A stretch of 6,665 bases of DNA, taken from Actinomycetota bacterium. Its GTDB lineage: Bacteria > Actinomycetota > Humimicrobiia > Humimicrobiales > Humimicrobiaceae. Made by a program: the position numbers and the translations under genes. The notes under the pieces were generated by a model, which was not told the origin of the DNA, did not search any database, and saw only the letters and a list, made by a program, of their open reading frames with translations. Positions 6,509 to 6,665 of the stretch are shown here, piece by piece. Position 1 is the first letter of the stretch. Every line of letters begins with the position of its first letter. The stretch spans positions 1 through 6,665 of the forward strand of contig JAHILC010000117.1 in assembly GCA_018897225.1 (NCBI GenBank), written 5' to 3'.

Positions 6509-6665
6509 TGTTTTTACTTTAATTCCCGGACCCATTGTGGAAGAAATTGCGATGCTTTTTATGTACTGCCCTTTTGAGGAGGCAGGTTTAAGCGAGATAA
6601 TCTGCGATATAATTGCTTTGACATTTTCAACAAGTTTGTTTTCTTCAAAAGAAAGTTTTCCGACG
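6500..6665 (-). CDS. rplA: 50S ribosomal protein L1, C-terminal fragment
   Basis: The frame from the right edge gives the last 54 residues of L1 (first full codon at 6664), ending at TAG 6500-6502. The fragment starts [18 protein letters not shown] and contains [20 protein letters not shown] and PGIKV, which is the invariant L1 ending ([20 protein letters not shown]). L1 binds 23S rRNA at the stalk and, in many bacteria, represses its own mRNA. The gene is cut by the window edge; nothing suggests it is broken. It runs in the same direction as the transporter operon and ends 78 nt before oppA. The usual downstream partner rplJ is not next to it. Confidence 0.95.
   Translation of the reverse strand, partial: VGKLSFEENKLVENVKAIISQIISLKPASSKGQYIKSIAISSTMGPGIKVKTEN

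Overview
This window is one continuous minus-strand gene block from an AT-rich bacterial genome. It starts, in transcription order from right to left, with the 3' end of rplA (ribosomal protein L1). A complete five-gene Opp/Dpp-type peptide ABC transporter operon follows: substrate-binding lipoprotein, permease B, permease C, ATPase D and ATPase F. The block ends with the start of a second, unusually short binding-protein-like lipoprotein that runs off the left edge. There are no plus-strand genes, RNA genes, mobile elements or CRISPR arrays that I can support.

Layout, right to left: rplA C-terminus (6500-6665); a 78-nt gap with a small tandem repeat and a strong Shine-Dalgarno; oppA-like lipoprotein (4826-6421, GTG start); a 142-nt gap carrying a strong hairpin (4742-4773); oppB (3739-4683); oppC (best start 3746, overlapping oppB by 8 nt); a 94-nt, almost purely A+T gap; oppD (1718-2734); oppF (713-1711, 6 nt after oppD); and a truncated-looking lipoprotein (687 leftward, 25 nt after oppF).

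How the genes work together: the lipoprotein OppA captures a peptide (or a similar small solute) outside the membrane. The two six-helix permeases OppB and OppC form the channel, and the ATPases OppD and OppF power it from the cytoplasm. All catalytic ATPase motifs are intact and both permeases have recognisable EAA loops, so the transporter should be functional. The substrate cannot be read from sequence alone.

Organism: low-GC codon usage, an L1 C-terminus of ordinary bacterial type, and lipoprotein signal peptides fit a low-GC bacterium, plausibly an anaerobe that uses peptides. I cannot name the phylum with confidence.

Most of the window is ordinary. The points worth a second look are the second lipoprotein, which joins a lipoprotein signal directly to the C-terminal half of a binding protein with about 230 residues missing between them; the hairpin between oppA and oppB, whose G-U pairing favours function in the operon mRNA; and the placement of this operon directly after rplA, where rplJ-rplL normally lies.
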